From Enterobacter oligotrophicus (lineage in GTDB: Bacteria; Pseudomonadota; Gammaproteobacteria; Enterobacterales; Enterobacteriaceae), in NCBI RefSeq assembly GCF_009176645.1, contig NZ_AP019007.1, positions 1,488,001 to 1,552,000 of the forward strand: DNA of 64,000 nucleotides, in the 5' to 3' direction. Of the stretch, positions 1 through 10,340 are shown in pieces (the first letter of the stretch is position 1; each line of letters begins with the position of its first letter). Under the pieces are notes generated by a model, which was given only the letters and a program-made list of their open reading frames with translations, was not told the DNA's origin and made no database searches. The translations under genes and the position numbers were made by a program.

Positions 1-678
1 CAGCGCGTTATCCAGAGTGGCGATCATCTCTGGCGTGGCCCCTTTCTGAGGCCCGAACACCGCAGATGCCCCCTCTTCTCCGGTAAGCGGATTTGTGACA
101 TCGCAGGCGACCTCGATCCGGCAACCGGCCAGGCGCGTATCCAGCCCGCTCAGATCGATATGTGCCAGCCTTGCCAGCTCACTGCCGCCCTGACCGATTG
201 GCTGTGCGTTCGCATCCAGCAGTTTTGCCCCCAGCGCCTGCACCATGCCAGCACCACCATCGTTGGTGGCGCTGCCGCCGATACCAATAATAATATGCTT
301 AACACCCGCATCCAGCGCATGACGGATGAGCTCACCGGTTCCCCACGAGGTGGTTTTCAGCGGATTACGCTGAGAAGGCACAACCAGCTCAAGGCCACTG
401 GCGGCGGCCATCTCGATGAATGCGCTCTGCTCGTCACCGGATATTCCAAAGAATCCTTCCACACGCTCACCTAATGGACCGGTGACCGGGACATGGACGA
501 TTCGCCCCTGAGTGGCGGCAACCATGGCTTCCACGGTTCCTTCCCCCCCATCAGCAACCGGCAATTTCACGTAGTGAGCCGAGGGGAAGATTTCGCGAAA
601 ACCGCGCTCTATCGCCGTCGCGACCTCAAGTGCACTCAAACTTTCCTTATATGAGTCCGGTGCGATAACTATTTTCAT
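1..678 (-). CDS. garK: Glycerate kinase (GarK-type), C-terminal part cut by window edge
   Basis: Glycerate 2-kinase of the GarK/GlxK family, which phosphorylates D-glycerate to 2-phosphoglycerate, the last step of glucarate/galactarate breakdown. The minus-strand frame is open from ATG at 678 to base 1 with no stop, giving 226 visible residues against about 380 for the family, so the C-terminal part lies outside. It opens [14 protein letters not shown], the family start, and has the glycine-rich [13 protein letters not shown] motif near residues 135-147. It sits 77 bp after gudD on the same strand and is probably the last gene of the gud operon. In E. coli garK belongs to the separate garPLRK operon, so this placement differs. 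A GlxK-type paralogue cannot be excluded without the missing part. Confidence 0.85.
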   Translation of the reverse strand, partial: MKIVIAPDSYKESLSALEVATAIERGFREIFPSAHYVKLPVADGGEGTVEAMVAATQGRIVHVPVTGPLGERVEGFFGISGDEQSAFIEMAAASGLELVVPSQRNPLKTTSWGTGELIRHALDAGVKHIIIGIGGSATNDGGAGMVQALGAKLLDANAQPIGQGGSELARLAHIDLSGLDTRLAGCRIEVACDVTNPLTGEEGASAVFGPQKGATPEMIATLDNAL

Positions 679-755
679 AAGCCATCCTTACGCATGTTAG
701 CTACGTTAAGCATACACCATGGAAATAACCGCCAATGGGAGCGGTCCCAGTGTGT

Positions 756-2093
756 TTATCGTACCATGCATGGACGCTTATTGTCGAATGTCCAGTTCGG
801 GATCAGGTACTGCATTGCCATTGCATCGTCGCGCGCCCCCAGTCCGTGTTTCAGGTACAGCTCATGGGCTTTCATCACCTGATCCATGTCCAGCTCAACG
901 CCAAGGCCTGGCGTCGTCGGCACCTGCACCATGCCACCTTTGATCTCAAACGGCTGTTTGGTCAGGCGCTGGTTGCCTTCCTGCCAGATCCAGTGGGTAT
1001 CGATAGCCGTAATATTGCCCGGCGCGGCGGCTGCCACGTGGGTGAACATCGCCAGAGAGATGTCGAAGTGGTTATTGGAATGTGAGCCCCAGGTCAGGCC
1101 GAACTCATGGCACATCTGCGCCACGCGAACCGAACCCTGCATCGTCCAGAAGTGCGGGTCAGCCAGCGGAATGTCGACAGACTGAAGAGACAAAGTATGC
1201 CCCATCTGTCGCCAGTCGGTGGCAATCATGTTGGTGGCGGTGGGTAACCCGGTGGCACGGCGGAACTCCGCCATCACTTCACGCCCGGAGAAACCTTGCT
1301 CAGCCCCGCACGGATCTTCCGCGTAGGCCAGTACCCCCTTCAACTGCTTACCGATTTTGATCGCTTCATCAAGCGACCAGGCACCGTTCGGGTCCAGCGT
1401 TACGCGCGCCTGCGGGAAACGTTTTGCCAGCGCGGTAATTGCCTCCGCTTCTTCCTCGCCTGCCAGCACGCCCCCCTTCAGTTTGAAATCATTGAAACCG
1501 TATTTTTCGTAAGCAGCTTCTGCCAGACGCACCACGGCATCCGGGGTCATCGCTTCATCATGACGAACGCGATACCAGTCGCAGTGTTCATCAGGCTGGC
1601 TCTGGTAAGGCAGCGGCGTCAGTTTGCGGTTGCCGACAAAGAACAGGTAACCGAGCATTTCCACTTCACTACGCTGCTGACCATCCCCCAGCAGTGAGGC
1701 GACATTAACACCCAGGTGTTGGCCCAGCAGATCCAGCATCGCGGCTTCGATGCCGGTCACCACATGAATAGTGGTACGCAGATCGAAAGTCTGCAGACCG
1801 CGCCCGCCCGCATCACGCTCTGCAAAAGTGCTGCGCACGGTGCTCAGAACATTTTTGTATTCGCCGAGGGTTTTACCCACGACCAGCGGAATGGCATCTT
1901 CCAGCGTCTTACGGATCTTCTCTCCGCCTGGAATTTCCCCGACGCCGGTATGTCCGGCGTTGTCTTTAATGATCACGATATTGCGGGTAAAAAATGGGGC
2001 ATGTGCGCCGCTCAGGTTCATCAGCATGCTGTCATGGCCCGCCACCGGAATGATCTGCATGGAAGTGACTACTGGGGTAGAAAATGTGCTCAT
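756..2093 (-). CDS. gudD: D-glucarate dehydratase
   Basis: Enolase-superfamily enzyme that dehydrates D-glucarate (and L-idarate) to 5-keto-4-deoxy-D-glucarate in the cytoplasm. The 445 residues match the family length and almost the whole sequence resembles E. coli GudD. Visible catalytic features are the FKLKGG motif (general-base lysine), the metal-ligand region DPNGAW, the [12 protein letters not shown] segment and the SHSNNHFD motif with the partner histidine. The start [13 protein letters not shown] fits the family. It lies 15 bp downstream of its paralogue gudX. The product is cleaved by an aldolase (GarL), which is not in this window, and the resulting glycerate feeds the kinase encoded next. 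Confidence 0.96.
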   Translation of the reverse strand: MSTFSTPVVTSMQIIPVAGHDSMLMNLSGAHAPFFTRNIVIIKDNAGHTGVGEIPGGEKIRKTLEDAIPLVVGKTLGEYKNVLSTVRSTFAERDAGGRGLQTFDLRTTIHVVTGIEAAMLDLLGQHLGVNVASLLGDGQQRSEVEMLGYLFFVGNRKLTPLPYQSQPDEHCDWYRVRHDEAMTPDAVVRLAEAAYEKYGFNDFKLKGGVLAGEEEAEAITALAKRFPQARVTLDPNGAWSLDEAIKIGKQLKGVLAYAEDPCGAEQGFSGREVMAEFRRATGLPTATNMIATDWRQMGHTLSLQSVDIPLADPHFWTMQGSVRVAQMCHEFGLTWGSHSNNHFDISLAMFTHVAAAAPGNITAIDTHWIWQEGNQRLTKQPFEIKGGMVQVPTTPGLGVELDMDQVMKAHELYLKHGLGARDDAMAMQYLIPNWTFDNKRPCMVR

Positions 2094-2108
2094 CGTTCAA
2101 TCCTTTTA

Positions 2109-3449
2109 TCAGTGACGTCCAAAAACAGGGCGCTTACGGTCAAATGTCCAGCCGGGGATAAGGTACTGCATGGGGCCTGCGTCGTTACGTGCGCCGCCCG
2201 GCAGTTTTTTATACGCCTCATGCGCTTTGTGGATCTGATCCCAGTCAAGCTCCACGCCCAGCCCCGGCGCATCCGGCACGGCAATTTTGCCGTTTTTAAT
2301 TTCCAGCGGATTTTTCGTCAGGCGGGCTTCGCCTTCCTGCCAAATCCAGTGGGTATCTATAGCTGTCGGGTTACCCGGTGCCGCCGCACCAACGTGGGTA
2401 AACATCGCCAGTGAAATATCAAAATGGTTATTGGAGTGGCAGCCCCAGGTAAGGCCCCAGTCGTCACAGAGTTGGGCAACGCGCACCGCGCCAGAGAGCG
2501 TCCAGAAATGCGGGTCGGCCAGCGGAATATCCACTGAGTTAAGCATCACCGCATGGCCCATTTCCCGCCAGTTGGTGGCAATCATGTTGGTTGCGACCGG
2601 CAGGCCAGTCGCCCGGCGGAACTCCGCCATCACCTCGCGGCCAGAGAAACCTTGCTCAGCCCCGCACGGATCTTCCGCGTAGGTCAGCACATCGCCCATG
2701 CCTTTACACAGGGCGATAGCTTCATCCAGCAGCCATGCACCGTTCGGATCGACAGTAATACGCGCATCCGGGAAACGTTTTTTCAGCGCTCGCGCACTTT
2801 CAATTTCTTGCTCACCCGGCAACACGCCCCCTTTCAGTTTGAAATCTTTAAAGCCGTAGCGGTCCTGGGCCGCCTCAGCCAGGCGAACCACCGTGTCGCT
2901 GGAAAGCGCTTCCTGATGACGCAGGTGATACCAATCGTGGCTGCCAGGCGAACGTTCAAGATAAGGCAGGTCAGTTTTGTTGCGATCGCCAACATAAAAC
3001 AGATAGCCGAGTACCGTGACGGCATCGCGCTGCTTGCCCGGCCCGAGCAGTTCACAAACCGGTACATTCAGCGTTTTGCCGAGCAAATCGAGCAATGCCG
3101 CTTCCAGCGCGGCGACCGCGTTGACGCGCAGCTCAAAGGTCCATGCTCCTTTGCCGAACGTGTCGAAATCAGCCGACTGGTTGCCTTTGTGCACCCGCTG
3201 AACCACTTTGTTCAGCCGGGCGACCTCCTGGCCTGTGACTTGCGGAATGGCGTCTACCAGCGTCTGGTAGATAACCTCTCCGCCGGGGGCTTCTCCCACG
3301 CCAGTATTACCGGCGCTGTCAGTGAGCACCACGATATTACGGGTAAACCAGGCATTATGAGCGCCGCCAATATTGAGCAGCATGCTGTCCTGCCCCGCCA
3401 CCGGGATAACCTTCATCTCCGTTACGACAGGGCTTGATTGTGTAGTCAT
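2109..3449 (-). CDS. gudX: Glucarate dehydratase-related protein
   Basis: Paralogue of glucarate dehydratase, 446 residues, resembling E. coli GudX (GlucDRP), which is known for low glucarate dehydratase activity and uncertain physiological role. It keeps the FKLKGG lysine motif, the DPNGAW metal region and a histidine in CHSNNHFD, where GudD has SHSNNHFD. The catalytic acid-base pair therefore looks present. The ATG shares one base with the gudP stop codon (TAATG), showing tight translational coupling, and gudD follows after 15 bp. A 40-bp tract identical to gudD (2644-2683 against 1288-1327) suggests local gene conversion. Confidence 0.93.
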   Translation of the reverse strand: MTTQSSPVVTEMKVIPVAGQDSMLLNIGGAHNAWFTRNIVVLTDSAGNTGVGEAPGGEVIYQTLVDAIPQVTGQEVARLNKVVQRVHKGNQSADFDTFGKGAWTFELRVNAVAALEAALLDLLGKTLNVPVCELLGPGKQRDAVTVLGYLFYVGDRNKTDLPYLERSPGSHDWYHLRHQEALSSDTVVRLAEAAQDRYGFKDFKLKGGVLPGEQEIESARALKKRFPDARITVDPNGAWLLDEAIALCKGMGDVLTYAEDPCGAEQGFSGREVMAEFRRATGLPVATNMIATNWREMGHAVMLNSVDIPLADPHFWTLSGAVRVAQLCDDWGLTWGCHSNNHFDISLAMFTHVGAAAPGNPTAIDTHWIWQEGEARLTKNPLEIKNGKIAVPDAPGLGVELDWDQIHKAHEAYKKLPGGARNDAGPMQYLIPGWTFDRKRPVFGRH

Positions 3450-4804
3450 TATACGTGTCCTCCGACAGGTTTAAGCTCAATACGCTTGATATCCCCAACC
3501 AGCACCAGGTAGCTCAATACCGCCACCAGAGCATGCACACCGACGTAAATCAGCGCACCGCTGAAAGAACCGGTCGTTCCTACGATGTAGCCGATGGCAA
3601 TGGGGGTCACAATTCCGGAAATGTTGCCGAACATGTTGAACAGACCGCCGCTCAGGCCACTGATCTCTTTCGGCGCGGTATCCGCCATCACCGCCCAACC
3701 CAGCGCACCAATCCCTTTGCCGAAGAACGCCATCGCCATAAAGCCGATAATCATCCACTCCGCGCTCACATAGTTACAGAACACCATAGTCATCGAGAGC
3801 AGCATACCCAGCACGATAGGTGTTTTGCGGGCAATATTGAGCGAACCGGTACGGCGCATCAGCCAGTCGGAAATCACGCCTCCCAACACTCCGCCCACGA
3901 AGCCGCAGATGGCCGGGATCGAGGCAACAAAGCCCGCTTTCAGAATCGACATTCCGCGCGCCTGCACCAGATAAACCGGGAACCAGGTGATGAAGAAGTA
4001 AGTTAACGCGTTGATACAGTACTGACCCAGATAGATGCCGATCATCATGCGTGACCCAACGAGCTGTTTGATCTGCGCCCATTTCTGGCTGAACGGCACT
4101 TTCTCTTTGGCAATCTTCTGATCCATGTTGATCAGCGCCCCGCCTTCCGCAATGTACTCCAGCTCTTTCTTGTTCACGCCCGGATGTTGGTTCGGTTCAT
4201 GGATCACTTTCAGCCAGATGAAGCTAATGACGATCCCAAGCCCGCCCATAAAGAAGAAGACGTGCGACCAGCCCACTTCGTGGGTCAGCCAGCCCATGAT
4301 CGGGGCGAAGATAACGGTGGCGAAATATTGCGCCGAGTTAAAAATTGCCACCGCGGTTCCCCTCTCCTGCGCCGGGAACCAGGCCGCCACAATACGGCTG
4401 TTACCAGGGAAGGAAGGCGCTTCCGCCAGGCCTACCAGGAAACGCAGGGTGAACAGCGCAACGATAATGCCAAAGCCGTTAAAGATATCGACGAAGCCCT
4501 GCAGCAGGGTAAACATCGACCAGATAAAGATGGACCAGAAGTAGACGCGTTTAGAACCGAAACGGTCAAGCAACCAGCCGCCTGGGATTTGGCCGATCAC
4601 GTAGGCCCATGAAAATGCGGAGAAAACGTAACCCATGCCAACCGGGTCGAGTCCAATGTCTTTCGCCATTTCAGACCCGGCAATCGACAACGTAGCGCGG
4701 TCACCATAGTTAAAGGATGTGACGATAAACAGCATCACCACTATCCAGTAGCGAGCATTGGTGCGCTTTTCAGCGCTGCTCGCCGCGTGGCTTAATGTAC
4801 TCAT
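3449..4804 (-). CDS. gudP: D-glucarate/galactarate MFS transporter
   Basis: Inner-membrane permease of the anion:cation symporter family within the major facilitator superfamily, importing D-glucarate and related hexarates with protons. The 451 residues carry about twelve hydrophobic segments. The N-terminal [15 protein letters not shown] segment and the loop motif [14 protein letters not shown] after the second membrane span are the family hallmarks. First gene of the minus-strand gudP-gudX-gudD-garK unit. In E. coli this operon answers to the sugar-diacid activator CdaR, which is encoded elsewhere; I could not identify a CdaR site by eye. Confidence 0.96.
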   Translation of the reverse strand: MSTLSHAASSAEKRTNARYWIVVMLFIVTSFNYGDRATLSIAGSEMAKDIGLDPVGMGYVFSAFSWAYVIGQIPGGWLLDRFGSKRVYFWSIFIWSMFTLLQGFVDIFNGFGIIVALFTLRFLVGLAEAPSFPGNSRIVAAWFPAQERGTAVAIFNSAQYFATVIFAPIMGWLTHEVGWSHVFFFMGGLGIVISFIWLKVIHEPNQHPGVNKKELEYIAEGGALINMDQKIAKEKVPFSQKWAQIKQLVGSRMMIGIYLGQYCINALTYFFITWFPVYLVQARGMSILKAGFVASIPAICGFVGGVLGGVISDWLMRRTGSLNIARKTPIVLGMLLSMTMVFCNYVSAEWMIIGFMAMAFFGKGIGALGWAVMADTAPKEISGLSGGLFNMFGNISGIVTPIAIGYIVGTTGSFSGALIYVGVHALVAVLSYLVLVGDIKRIELKPVGGHV

Positions 4805-5136
4805 TGTTGCACTCCTGAATCTTGGCTCTCGCCAGGTTCATTCTGTACAGCACCTGTAGGGTAATCAGAATGAGAGGTTAGTGTTGGGCAGTTTTGGTAC
4901 GGCGACATGCCGTTTTATAGTGACGCACTGCCTTTTGGTAACTGACGGGAAAAGTATATGAAGGAGTGATGCGTTCCCTCACCGTGCAGGAACACAACAT
5001 TAAAGGGTGTGTGGAACGTGGATTGGGGCATAAGCCCAAAGCAGTGGAAGATGGTTCACGGAATTAAGGTTTTGGTGCGGCTTCGTTGCCGGGTGGCGGC
5101 TTCCCCTGACCCGGCCTACGACTCGTACAGTGCGGG
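4805..5136. other. Intergenic region: gudP upstream/promoter region and REP unit
   Basis: 332 bp between the gudP start and the yqcA stop, both minus strand. It should hold the gudP promoter. The half nearest gudP contains a short inverted repeat, ACGGC-GACAT-GCCGT, around 4900-4915. The far end holds one REP unit (listed separately). No small ORF with a convincing ribosome site and no recognisable RNA gene was seen. Confidence 0.5.
5088..5120. repeat. REP unit
   Basis: Imperfect palindrome starting GCCGGGTGGCGGC and ending TGACCCGGCCTACG, the Enterobacter-type repetitive extragenic palindrome. The same core recurs near 14.4 kb and twice near 45.9 kb. It lies just after the yqcA stop codon, where it may stabilise the upstream mRNA end or act as a gyrase/Pol I site, as known for REPs. 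Confidence 0.8.
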
Positions 5137-5586
5137 TTATTTCAGTAGCGTCGCCCAGTGCTCAACCCACGGGTTCGATTCACTTTCTGGTTCCGGGTGT
5201 TCACCGGCATCAATCAGCAGCATTTCGCCTACGCGCTGCGCGCTTTGCTCCTGTAAAAGCGCATCGAACTGCTTACCACCGCCGCAGAAATTGGCATACG
5301 AACTGTCACCTAACGCAATGATGCCGTAGTGAACGTCAGGCTGGTAACCAAGCTGATCTTTAATCCCCTGGAAAAGCGGCACGATGCTGTCCGGCAGATC
5401 GCCCTGCCCGGTGGTGGAGGTGACGACCAGGATGTATTTATCTTTATACTTTTCCCAGTCCGCCAGTTCCGGGTCTTCATAGACGGTGGCTTTATGGCCC
5501 TGGTTCGCGAGGATCGCCTCGGCCTCTTCCGCCACCAGTAATGAGTTGCCGTACATTGTGCCGACAAAAATGCCTACTTCAGCCAT
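5137..5586 (-). CDS. yqcA: Flavodoxin YqcA
   Basis: Small FMN-binding flavodoxin of the MioC/YqcA type, 149 residues, the usual length. The N-terminal phosphate-binding loop GTMYGNS follows the first strand near residues 9-15, and the segment [12 protein letters not shown] (about residues 57-68) matches the flavodoxin isoalloxazine loop. Predicted soluble electron carrier; the partner is not known. Last of three same-strand genes (yqcC-truC-yqcA), 15 bp after truC, an arrangement shared with E. coli. Confidence 0.93.
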   Translation of the reverse strand: MAEVGIFVGTMYGNSLLVAEEAEAILANQGHKATVYEDPELADWEKYKDKYILVVTSTTGQGDLPDSIVPLFQGIKDQLGYQPDVHYGIIALGDSSYANFCGGGKQFDALLQEQSAQRVGEMLLIDAGEHPEPESESNPWVEHWATLLK

Positions 5587-5601
5587 GCTTTGCTCCCTTA
5601 A

Positions 5602-6387
5602 TTATTGCGCTTGCTGTTCATCCTGAACGTTGCCTGATACAAACTCAACCCTTTCATTTTCGGGGAGTTGCCCCAGCCAGCCAAACTGTGACAACGCCTG
5701 CATCCACACGTCGTCCAGTCCTGCGCGGATCGTCAGCGGTTCGCCAGTAAACGGGTGCGTCAGGCTCAACTCGCTCGCGTGCAACATCAGGCGATTACAG
5801 CCAAAGTGTTCCGCTGCGCTGCGATTCTGGCGCAAATCGCCGTGCTTACTGTCTCCGATGATCGGATGGCGCAGGTGCTTCAGGTGACGGCGAAGCTGAT
5901 GTTTACGCCCGGTTTGGGGCAAAAGCTCAACCAGGCTGTAGCGGGTAGTAGGAAATTTACTGATTGCCACCGGCAACTCTGTGGTCGCCATACCGCGATA
6001 GTCGGTCACCGCAGGCTGCGGGCCTTTGTCGTCGCGGGCAAATTTATCAGCGATTTTATCCAGCTCTTCCACCAGCGGGTAATCAAGCCGGGCGGACTCC
6101 GTCAGCCATCCGCGTACAATCGCGTGGTAGCGTTTCTGGATAAGATGCTGTTCAAACTGCTGTGCCAGCAGACGGCCAGCTTCGCTGGAAAGCCCCATCA
6201 GCAATACGCCGGAGGTCGGTCTGTCGAGACGATGCGCGGTAAAAACATGCTGACCAATCTGATCGCGCACGGTTTGCATCACCACCACTTTTTCGTCGCG
6301 ATCGAGCCAGCTGCGATGCACCAGCCAGCCCGACGGTTTATTGACCGCCACCAGCCACTCATCCTGATAAAGGATCTCAAGCGTCAT
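5602..6387 (-). CDS. truC: tRNA pseudouridine(65) synthase TruC
   Basis: Converts uridine 65 in the T stem of tRNA(Ile1) and tRNA(Asp) to pseudouridine. 261 residues against 260 in E. coli. The RluA-family active-site motif is clear as HRLDRPTSGVLLMG near residues 53-66, where the aspartate is the catalytic nucleophile. The C-terminal motif TGRKHQLRRHLKHL near 165-178 is the expected RNA-binding region. The ATG overlaps the yqcC stop codon by four bases (ATGA), indicating coupled translation. Confidence 0.95.
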   Translation of the reverse strand: MTLEILYQDEWLVAVNKPSGWLVHRSWLDRDEKVVVMQTVRDQIGQHVFTAHRLDRPTSGVLLMGLSSEAGRLLAQQFEQHLIQKRYHAIVRGWLTESARLDYPLVEELDKIADKFARDDKGPQPAVTDYRGMATTELPVAISKFPTTRYSLVELLPQTGRKHQLRRHLKHLRHPIIGDSKHGDLRQNRSAAEHFGCNRLMLHASELSLTHPFTGEPLTIRAGLDDVWMQALSQFGWLGQLPENERVEFVSGNVQDEQQAQ

Positions 6388-6713
6388 GCATTATCACCAG
6401 AAAACAGCGCATCCAGCCTTTCTAACTCAGCCAGCATGACATCGCGCGCAGGGTGCGTCGCATCAAGCGCCATTTCATAATAAGGCGACACGGCAAACGC
6501 CTGCGGCAACGGGTGGCCCCCCTCAAGCAGGGCGTGCATACGGGGAATTAAAACCCACTGGAGCCATTCAAAGGGTGCCAGCGTATCCAGGCAGAAAGGT
6601 TGTGTACTGGCGAACGCCTCTGGCTGTGGCGCAGTGTCCTGCCACAGCTGATGCTGGCGCAAAAGAGTTTCGATGGTGTGCAACTGAGCACGAACGCTAT
6701 CGTGATGCGTCAT
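6384..6713 (-). CDS. yqcC: YqcC family protein (DUF446)
   Basis: Small protein of unknown function, 109 residues, matching E. coli YqcC in length and in the segment FEWLQWVLIPRMHALL. The reading frame stays open upstream, but I chose ATG at 6713 because GAGG lies five bases before it and the product then has family length; the longer frame would run into csrB. First gene of the yqcC-truC-yqcA unit. No transmembrane segment or signal peptide is visible. Confidence 0.9.
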   Translation of the reverse strand: MTHHDSVRAQLHTIETLLRQHQLWQDTAPQPEAFASTQPFCLDTLAPFEWLQWVLIPRMHALLEGGHPLPQAFAVSPYYEMALDATHPARDVMLAELERLDALFSGDNA

Positions 6714-6771
6714 AGTGACCTCAACTGAAAAACTGAACGGCGCGCAGCATAGCATTGCGTGATGCAGAAAT

Positions 6772-7134
6772 AAAAAAAGGGAGCACTGTAAAAACAGTGC
6801 TCCCGGTTCGTTCCGCAGCATTCCAGCTACAATTCGTGCTCCCTGCTCATCCATGACAACTTTTCCTGATGCCCGAAGGCCTGGTCATCCTTAGACCGCT
6901 GCATCCTGCTCACATCATCCTGATGTGTTTGTTTCATCCTGAAACATCCCGGTCATCCTGACCCGCCGACCATCCTGACCGGCTCACGTTCTCCTTCCTG
7001 GAGGTGTCCCTTACGCGTCCTGCGTTATCCACTTCGCTTCATCCTGAAGCCTTCCTGTCGCGCCATCCTGACGTGTCCTTTGCGAGAAACGTCATCATCC
7101 TGATGTTCGTCTCTCGTGTCGGCATCCTGTCGAC
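6772..7134 (-). ncRNA. csrB: CsrB regulatory RNA (sponge for CsrA)
   Basis: About 363-nt RNA that sequesters the translational repressor CsrA. On the minus strand it begins GTCGACAGGATG, as in E. coli. It carries about two dozen GGA triplets, nine of them in exact CAGGATG sequences, many in small hairpin loops such as CATCAGGATGATG. It ends in a strong terminator whose stem GGGAGCACTG pairs with CAGTGCTCCC before a U run (6772-6778). It lies between yqcC and syd, the E. coli location. Transcription should be driven by BarA-UvrY. Confidence 0.97.
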
Positions 7135-7307
7135 AGAGATAGAATCCGCTATTCCGCTTCGTCTTACAACCCATCCTGTGAGCGTTGTAAGCCACGGGAA
7201 AGATGCGTCGCCAGTTAAGAAAAGGATTAACAAACTGAAAAACATGAGGAAATTATTATAAGACAAATAAGACATTGCTTAATGCGACGGCGATCTCTCA
7301 CAAACCT

Positions 7308-7325
7308 TGTAAGAGATCTCTCACA
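7308..7325. promoter_or_regulatory. UvrY-type palindrome upstream of csrB
   Basis: TGTAAGAGATCTCTCACA, an 18-bp near-perfect inverted repeat centred about 182 bp upstream of the csrB 5' end. It closely matches the UvrY (GacA-type) binding palindrome known upstream of csrB in E. coli. A related half, CGATCTCTCACA, lies just on the csrB side (about 7291-7302). Its site function is inferred from position and match. Confidence 0.75.
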
Positions 7326-7344
7326 CGTGCAATAGCATGATGGA

Positions 7345-7890
7345 TTACAGAAGTGGCTCAAGTCGGGTAAGGAAATCCGCAAGTGAAGGGGCCAGTACGT
7401 CGCGATTGCGGGTGCCGATAGTCTCTTTAATGACTTCGCCAGACAGGTTGCAGACTGAGATGACGTCCAGTTCACTGTCGAGTGTCGCAATAAAGAGCGT
7501 CGGAGAAAGTTTAAGGCGTTTCTGCGTGACCAGGTGACCTATCAGGTTCTCCTGAACGCGTTGCAGATCGTCTTCACTCCAGGTCTGCAGTAATGTCAAC
7601 GCCACGCCATTAAAATGCGCGGCCATATCCCCTGCGAATTGCGTGGTGTAAAACGCGTGAAGCGCAGGTTGTACCACAAGGTCCATTGCGCGTTCAACCG
7701 CATTTACATTTTGCTCGCCAGTGTTGGGTTTAGGTTGCCAGATAACGCTCTCGTTCAGCGAAGAGATGATGCAGGGCGAAGGTACGCCATACAGTTCGGC
7801 ACTTTGCGGCCAGGTGCCGTGCTTTTCCTGCCATGCGTCGCAATAACGGGTCGTGAACGTAGTCAGGGCATTTGCTGTTTCGATATCCAC
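7345..7890 (-). CDS. syd: SecY-interacting protein Syd
   Basis: Peripheral cytoplasmic protein that binds SecY and is thought to check faulty translocons. 181 residues, identical in length to E. coli Syd. Conserved segments seen are [12 protein letters not shown] near residues 32-43, [11 protein letters not shown] near 56-66 and the C-terminal [19 protein letters not shown] block. No membrane segment. It is transcribed towards csrB, with the UvrY-type site in the gap just beyond its stop codon. Confidence 0.94.
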   Translation of the reverse strand: MDIETANALTTFTTRYCDAWQEKHGTWPQSAELYGVPSPCIISSLNESVIWQPKPNTGEQNVNAVERAMDLVVQPALHAFYTTQFAGDMAAHFNGVALTLLQTWSEDDLQRVQENLIGHLVTQKRLKLSPTLFIATLDSELDVISVCNLSGEVIKETIGTRNRDVLAPSLADFLTRLEPLL

Positions 7891-7959
7891 CGGTTTCTCT
7901 CTTCTGGTAAGACAGGATAAACTCAGCCTGTAAGTTTACCTGCAAAGTGGCTATGAAAC

Positions 7960-8802
7960 ATGTCCTACGAAAATCATCAGGCGTTAACGGGCTTAACGCT
8001 GGGGAAATCGACCGATTACCGCGACACCTACGACGCAAGCCTGCTTCAGGGTGTGCCGCGTAGCCTGAACCGCGATCCGCTTGGCCTGCATGCCGATTCA
8101 CTGCCGTTTGTTGGCGGAGATATCTGGACGCTGTACGAACTCTCCTGGCTGAACGCGCGCGGCCTGCCGCAGGTGGCGGTGGGCCACGTTGAGCTGGATT
8201 ACGCCAGCGTTAACCTGGTGGAGTCCAAGAGTTTCAAACTGTATCTCAACAGCTTTAACCAGACGAAATTCAACAGCTGGGATGATGTCCAGCATACGCT
8301 GGAGCAGGATTTACGCGCCTGTGCGCAGGGTAACGTCACCGTTTCACTGTATCGTCTGCATGAACTTGAAGGGCAACCTATCGCCCACTTCAACGGCACC
8401 TGCATAGACGATCAGGATATTGAGGTGGATAACTACGCTTTCAGCACCGATTACCTCGAAAACGCGGCAGGTGAAAAAGTGGTCGAAGAGACGCTGGTAA
8501 GCCATCTGCTGAAGTCCAACTGCCTGATCACCCATCAGCCAGACTGGGGCTCCGTGCAGATCCAGTACCGCGGTCCGAAGATTGACCGGGAAAAACTGCT
8601 GCGCTATCTGGTGTCGTTCCGTCATCACAACGAATTCCACGAACAGTGCGTGGAGCGCATCTTCAATGATATCCAGCGCTTCTGTCAGCCGGAAAAGCTG
8701 AGCGTGTACGCCCGCTATACCCGTCGTGGAGGCCTGGATATCAATCCGTGGCGCACCAACACCGATTTTGTCCCTGCAACGGGCCGGCTGGTGCGTCAGT
8801 AA
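7960..8802 (+). CDS. queF: NADPH-dependent 7-cyano-7-deazaguanine reductase
   Basis: Reduces preQ0 to preQ1 in queuosine biosynthesis. 280 residues, the long two-domain (YqfF/QueF type II) form, close to the 282 of E. coli. The QueF signature is [17 protein letters not shown] near residues 88-104, with the NADPH-binding stretch, and the catalytic cysteine lies in [14 protein letters not shown] near residue 188. The ATG at 7960 gives the family start [17 protein letters not shown]. It is divergent from syd with a 69-bp gap. No preQ1 riboswitch is apparent. Confidence 0.96.
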   Translation: MSYENHQALTGLTLGKSTDYRDTYDASLLQGVPRSLNRDPLGLHADSLPFVGGDIWTLYELSWLNARGLPQVAVGHVELDYASVNLVESKSFKLYLNSFNQTKFNSWDDVQHTLEQDLRACAQGNVTVSLYRLHELEGQPIAHFNGTCIDDQDIEVDNYAFSTDYLENAAGEKVVEETLVSHLLKSNCLITHQPDWGSVQIQYRGPKIDREKLLRYLVSFRHHNEFHEQCVERIFNDIQRFCQPEKLSVYARYTRRGGLDINPWRTNTDFVPATGRLVRQ

Positions 8803-8918
8803 TATAAATATTTTCACAATATGCGGGCGGTATTCCGCCCGAGGTGTTGTGAAACGTCATAAGCCAGGGCTATTGTAATCAACAGGGAAAGACGATAATC
8901 GTCCCGTAAGGAGCTCAC

Positions 8919-10283
8919 TTGATTACACATATTAGCCCGCTTGGCTCAATGGATATGTTGTCGCAGCTGGAAGTGGACATGCTTAAACGCACGGCCAGTA
9001 GCGACCTCTATCAACTGTTTCGTAACTGTTCACTTGCCGTACTGAACTCCGGAAGTCTGACAGATAACAGCAAAGAGCTGCTGTCCCGCTTTGAAAGTTT
9101 TGATATCAACGTGCTGCGCCGGGAGCGTGGTGTAAAACTCGAAGTCATCAACCCGCCGGAAGAGGCTTTTGTCGACGGGCGAATTATCCGTTCGCTGCAG
9201 GCCAACCTGTTTGCGGTGTTGCGTGACATTCTGTTCGTTAACGGACAGATCCATAACGCTGGCCGTTTCCAGCATCTTGACCTCGAAAGCTCCGTTCATA
9301 TCACCAACCTGGTGTTCTCCATTCTGCGTAACGCCCGCGCCCTGCATGTTGGCGAGGCACCGAATATGGTCGTCTGCTGGGGTGGTCACTCGATTAACGA
9401 AACCGAATATCTCTACGCACGCCGTGTGGGAACGCAGCTCGGCCTGCGTGAGCTGAACATTTGCACCGGTTGTGGGCCCGGCGCGATGGAAGCGCCAATG
9501 AAAGGCGCGGCGGTGGGACACGCTCAGCAGCGTTACAAAGAGGGGCGCTTTATCGGCATGACCGAGCCGTCCATTATCGCCGCTGAGCCGCCTAACCCGC
9601 TGGTTAACGAACTGATTATTATGCCGGATATCGAAAAACGCCTTGAGGCGTTTGTCCGTATCGCCCACGGCATCATCATCTTCCCTGGCGGTGTCGGTAC
9701 GGCGGAAGAGTTGCTCTATCTGCTCGGCATTCTGATGAATCCGGCCAACAAAGATCAGGTTCTGCCGCTCATCCTGACCGGGCCAAAAGAGAGCGCTGAC
9801 TACTTCCGCGTGCTGGACGAATTTATCGTGCATACGCTGGGTGAAGCCGCGCGTCGTCACTACCGCATTATCATTGATGACGCGGCAGAAGTGGCACGTC
9901 AGATGAAGAAAGCGATGCCGCTGGTGAAAGAGAACCGTCGTGATACCGGCGATGCCTACAGCTTTAACTGGTCAATCCGCATTGCACCGGATCTGCAGAT
10001 CCCGTTCGAGCCATCGCACGAAAACATGGCCAACCTGAAACTCTATCCGGACCAGCCGGTTGAAGTGCTGGCAGCCGACCTGCGACGCGCCTTCTCCGGT
10101 ATCGTAGCGGGTAACGTAAAAGAGGTGGGTATCAGGGCTATTGAGGAGTTTGGTCCGTACAAAATTCACGGTGACCGCGACATGATGCGCCGGATGGATG
10201 ACATGCTGCAGGGCTTTGTTGCCCAGCACCGTATGAAACTGCCGGGTTCAGCTTACATTCCTTGCTACGAAATCTGCACATAA
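8919..10283 (+). CDS. ppnN: Pyrimidine/purine nucleotide 5'-monophosphate nucleosidase
   Basis: PpnN (YgdH) cleaves nucleoside monophosphates to base and ribose 5-phosphate and is known to be controlled by (p)ppGpp. 454 residues, equal to E. coli, and nearly the whole sequence matches. The LOG-family motif is PGGVGTAEE near residues 247-255, with the nucleotide-binding [14 protein letters not shown] before it. The start is TTG at 8919, preceded by GTAAGGAG, and gives the family N terminus [15 protein letters not shown] clear terminator follows. Confidence 0.96.
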   Translation: MITHISPLGSMDMLSQLEVDMLKRTASSDLYQLFRNCSLAVLNSGSLTDNSKELLSRFESFDINVLRRERGVKLEVINPPEEAFVDGRIIRSLQANLFAVLRDILFVNGQIHNAGRFQHLDLESSVHITNLVFSILRNARALHVGEAPNMVVCWGGHSINETEYLYARRVGTQLGLRELNICTGCGPGAMEAPMKGAAVGHAQQRYKEGRFIGMTEPSIIAAEPPNPLVNELIIMPDIEKRLEAFVRIAHGIIIFPGGVGTAEELLYLLGILMNPANKDQVLPLILTGPKESADYFRVLDEFIVHTLGEAARRHYRIIIDDAAEVARQMKKAMPLVKENRRDTGDAYSFNWSIRIAPDLQIPFEPSHENMANLKLYPDQPVEVLAADLRRAFSGIVAGNVKEVGIRAIEEFGPYKIHGDRDMMRRMDDMLQGFVAQHRMKLPGSAYIPCYEICT

Positions 10284-10305
10284 CCGTCTTAAAGCAGACC
10301 TCCAG

Positions 10306-10340
10306 GCCGGGTAGGGATTCATCGTGACCCGGCTTTTTTA
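10306..10340 (+). terminator. Rho-independent terminator after ppnN
   Basis: Stem GCCGGGT/ACCCGGC with a 14-base loop, followed by six T, starting about 23 bp after the ppnN stop. Confidence 0.85.

Noticed and set aside
2553..3437. 294-codon open frame on the plus strand
   Set aside because: Shadow of gudX; no ribosome site and no recognisable domain.
2109..3449. gudX as a pseudogene copy of gudD
   Set aside because: The frame is intact, catalytic lysine and histidine motifs are kept, and E. coli has the same pair.
6841..7134. Repeated CATCCTG units that look like a CRISPR or satellite array
   Set aside because: Unit spacing is irregular and the reverse complement gives CAGGATG motifs, a matching 5' start and a terminator of the CsrB RNA.
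9030..9860. 276-codon open frame on the minus strand
   Set aside because: Shadow of ppnN, which is conserved along its whole length.
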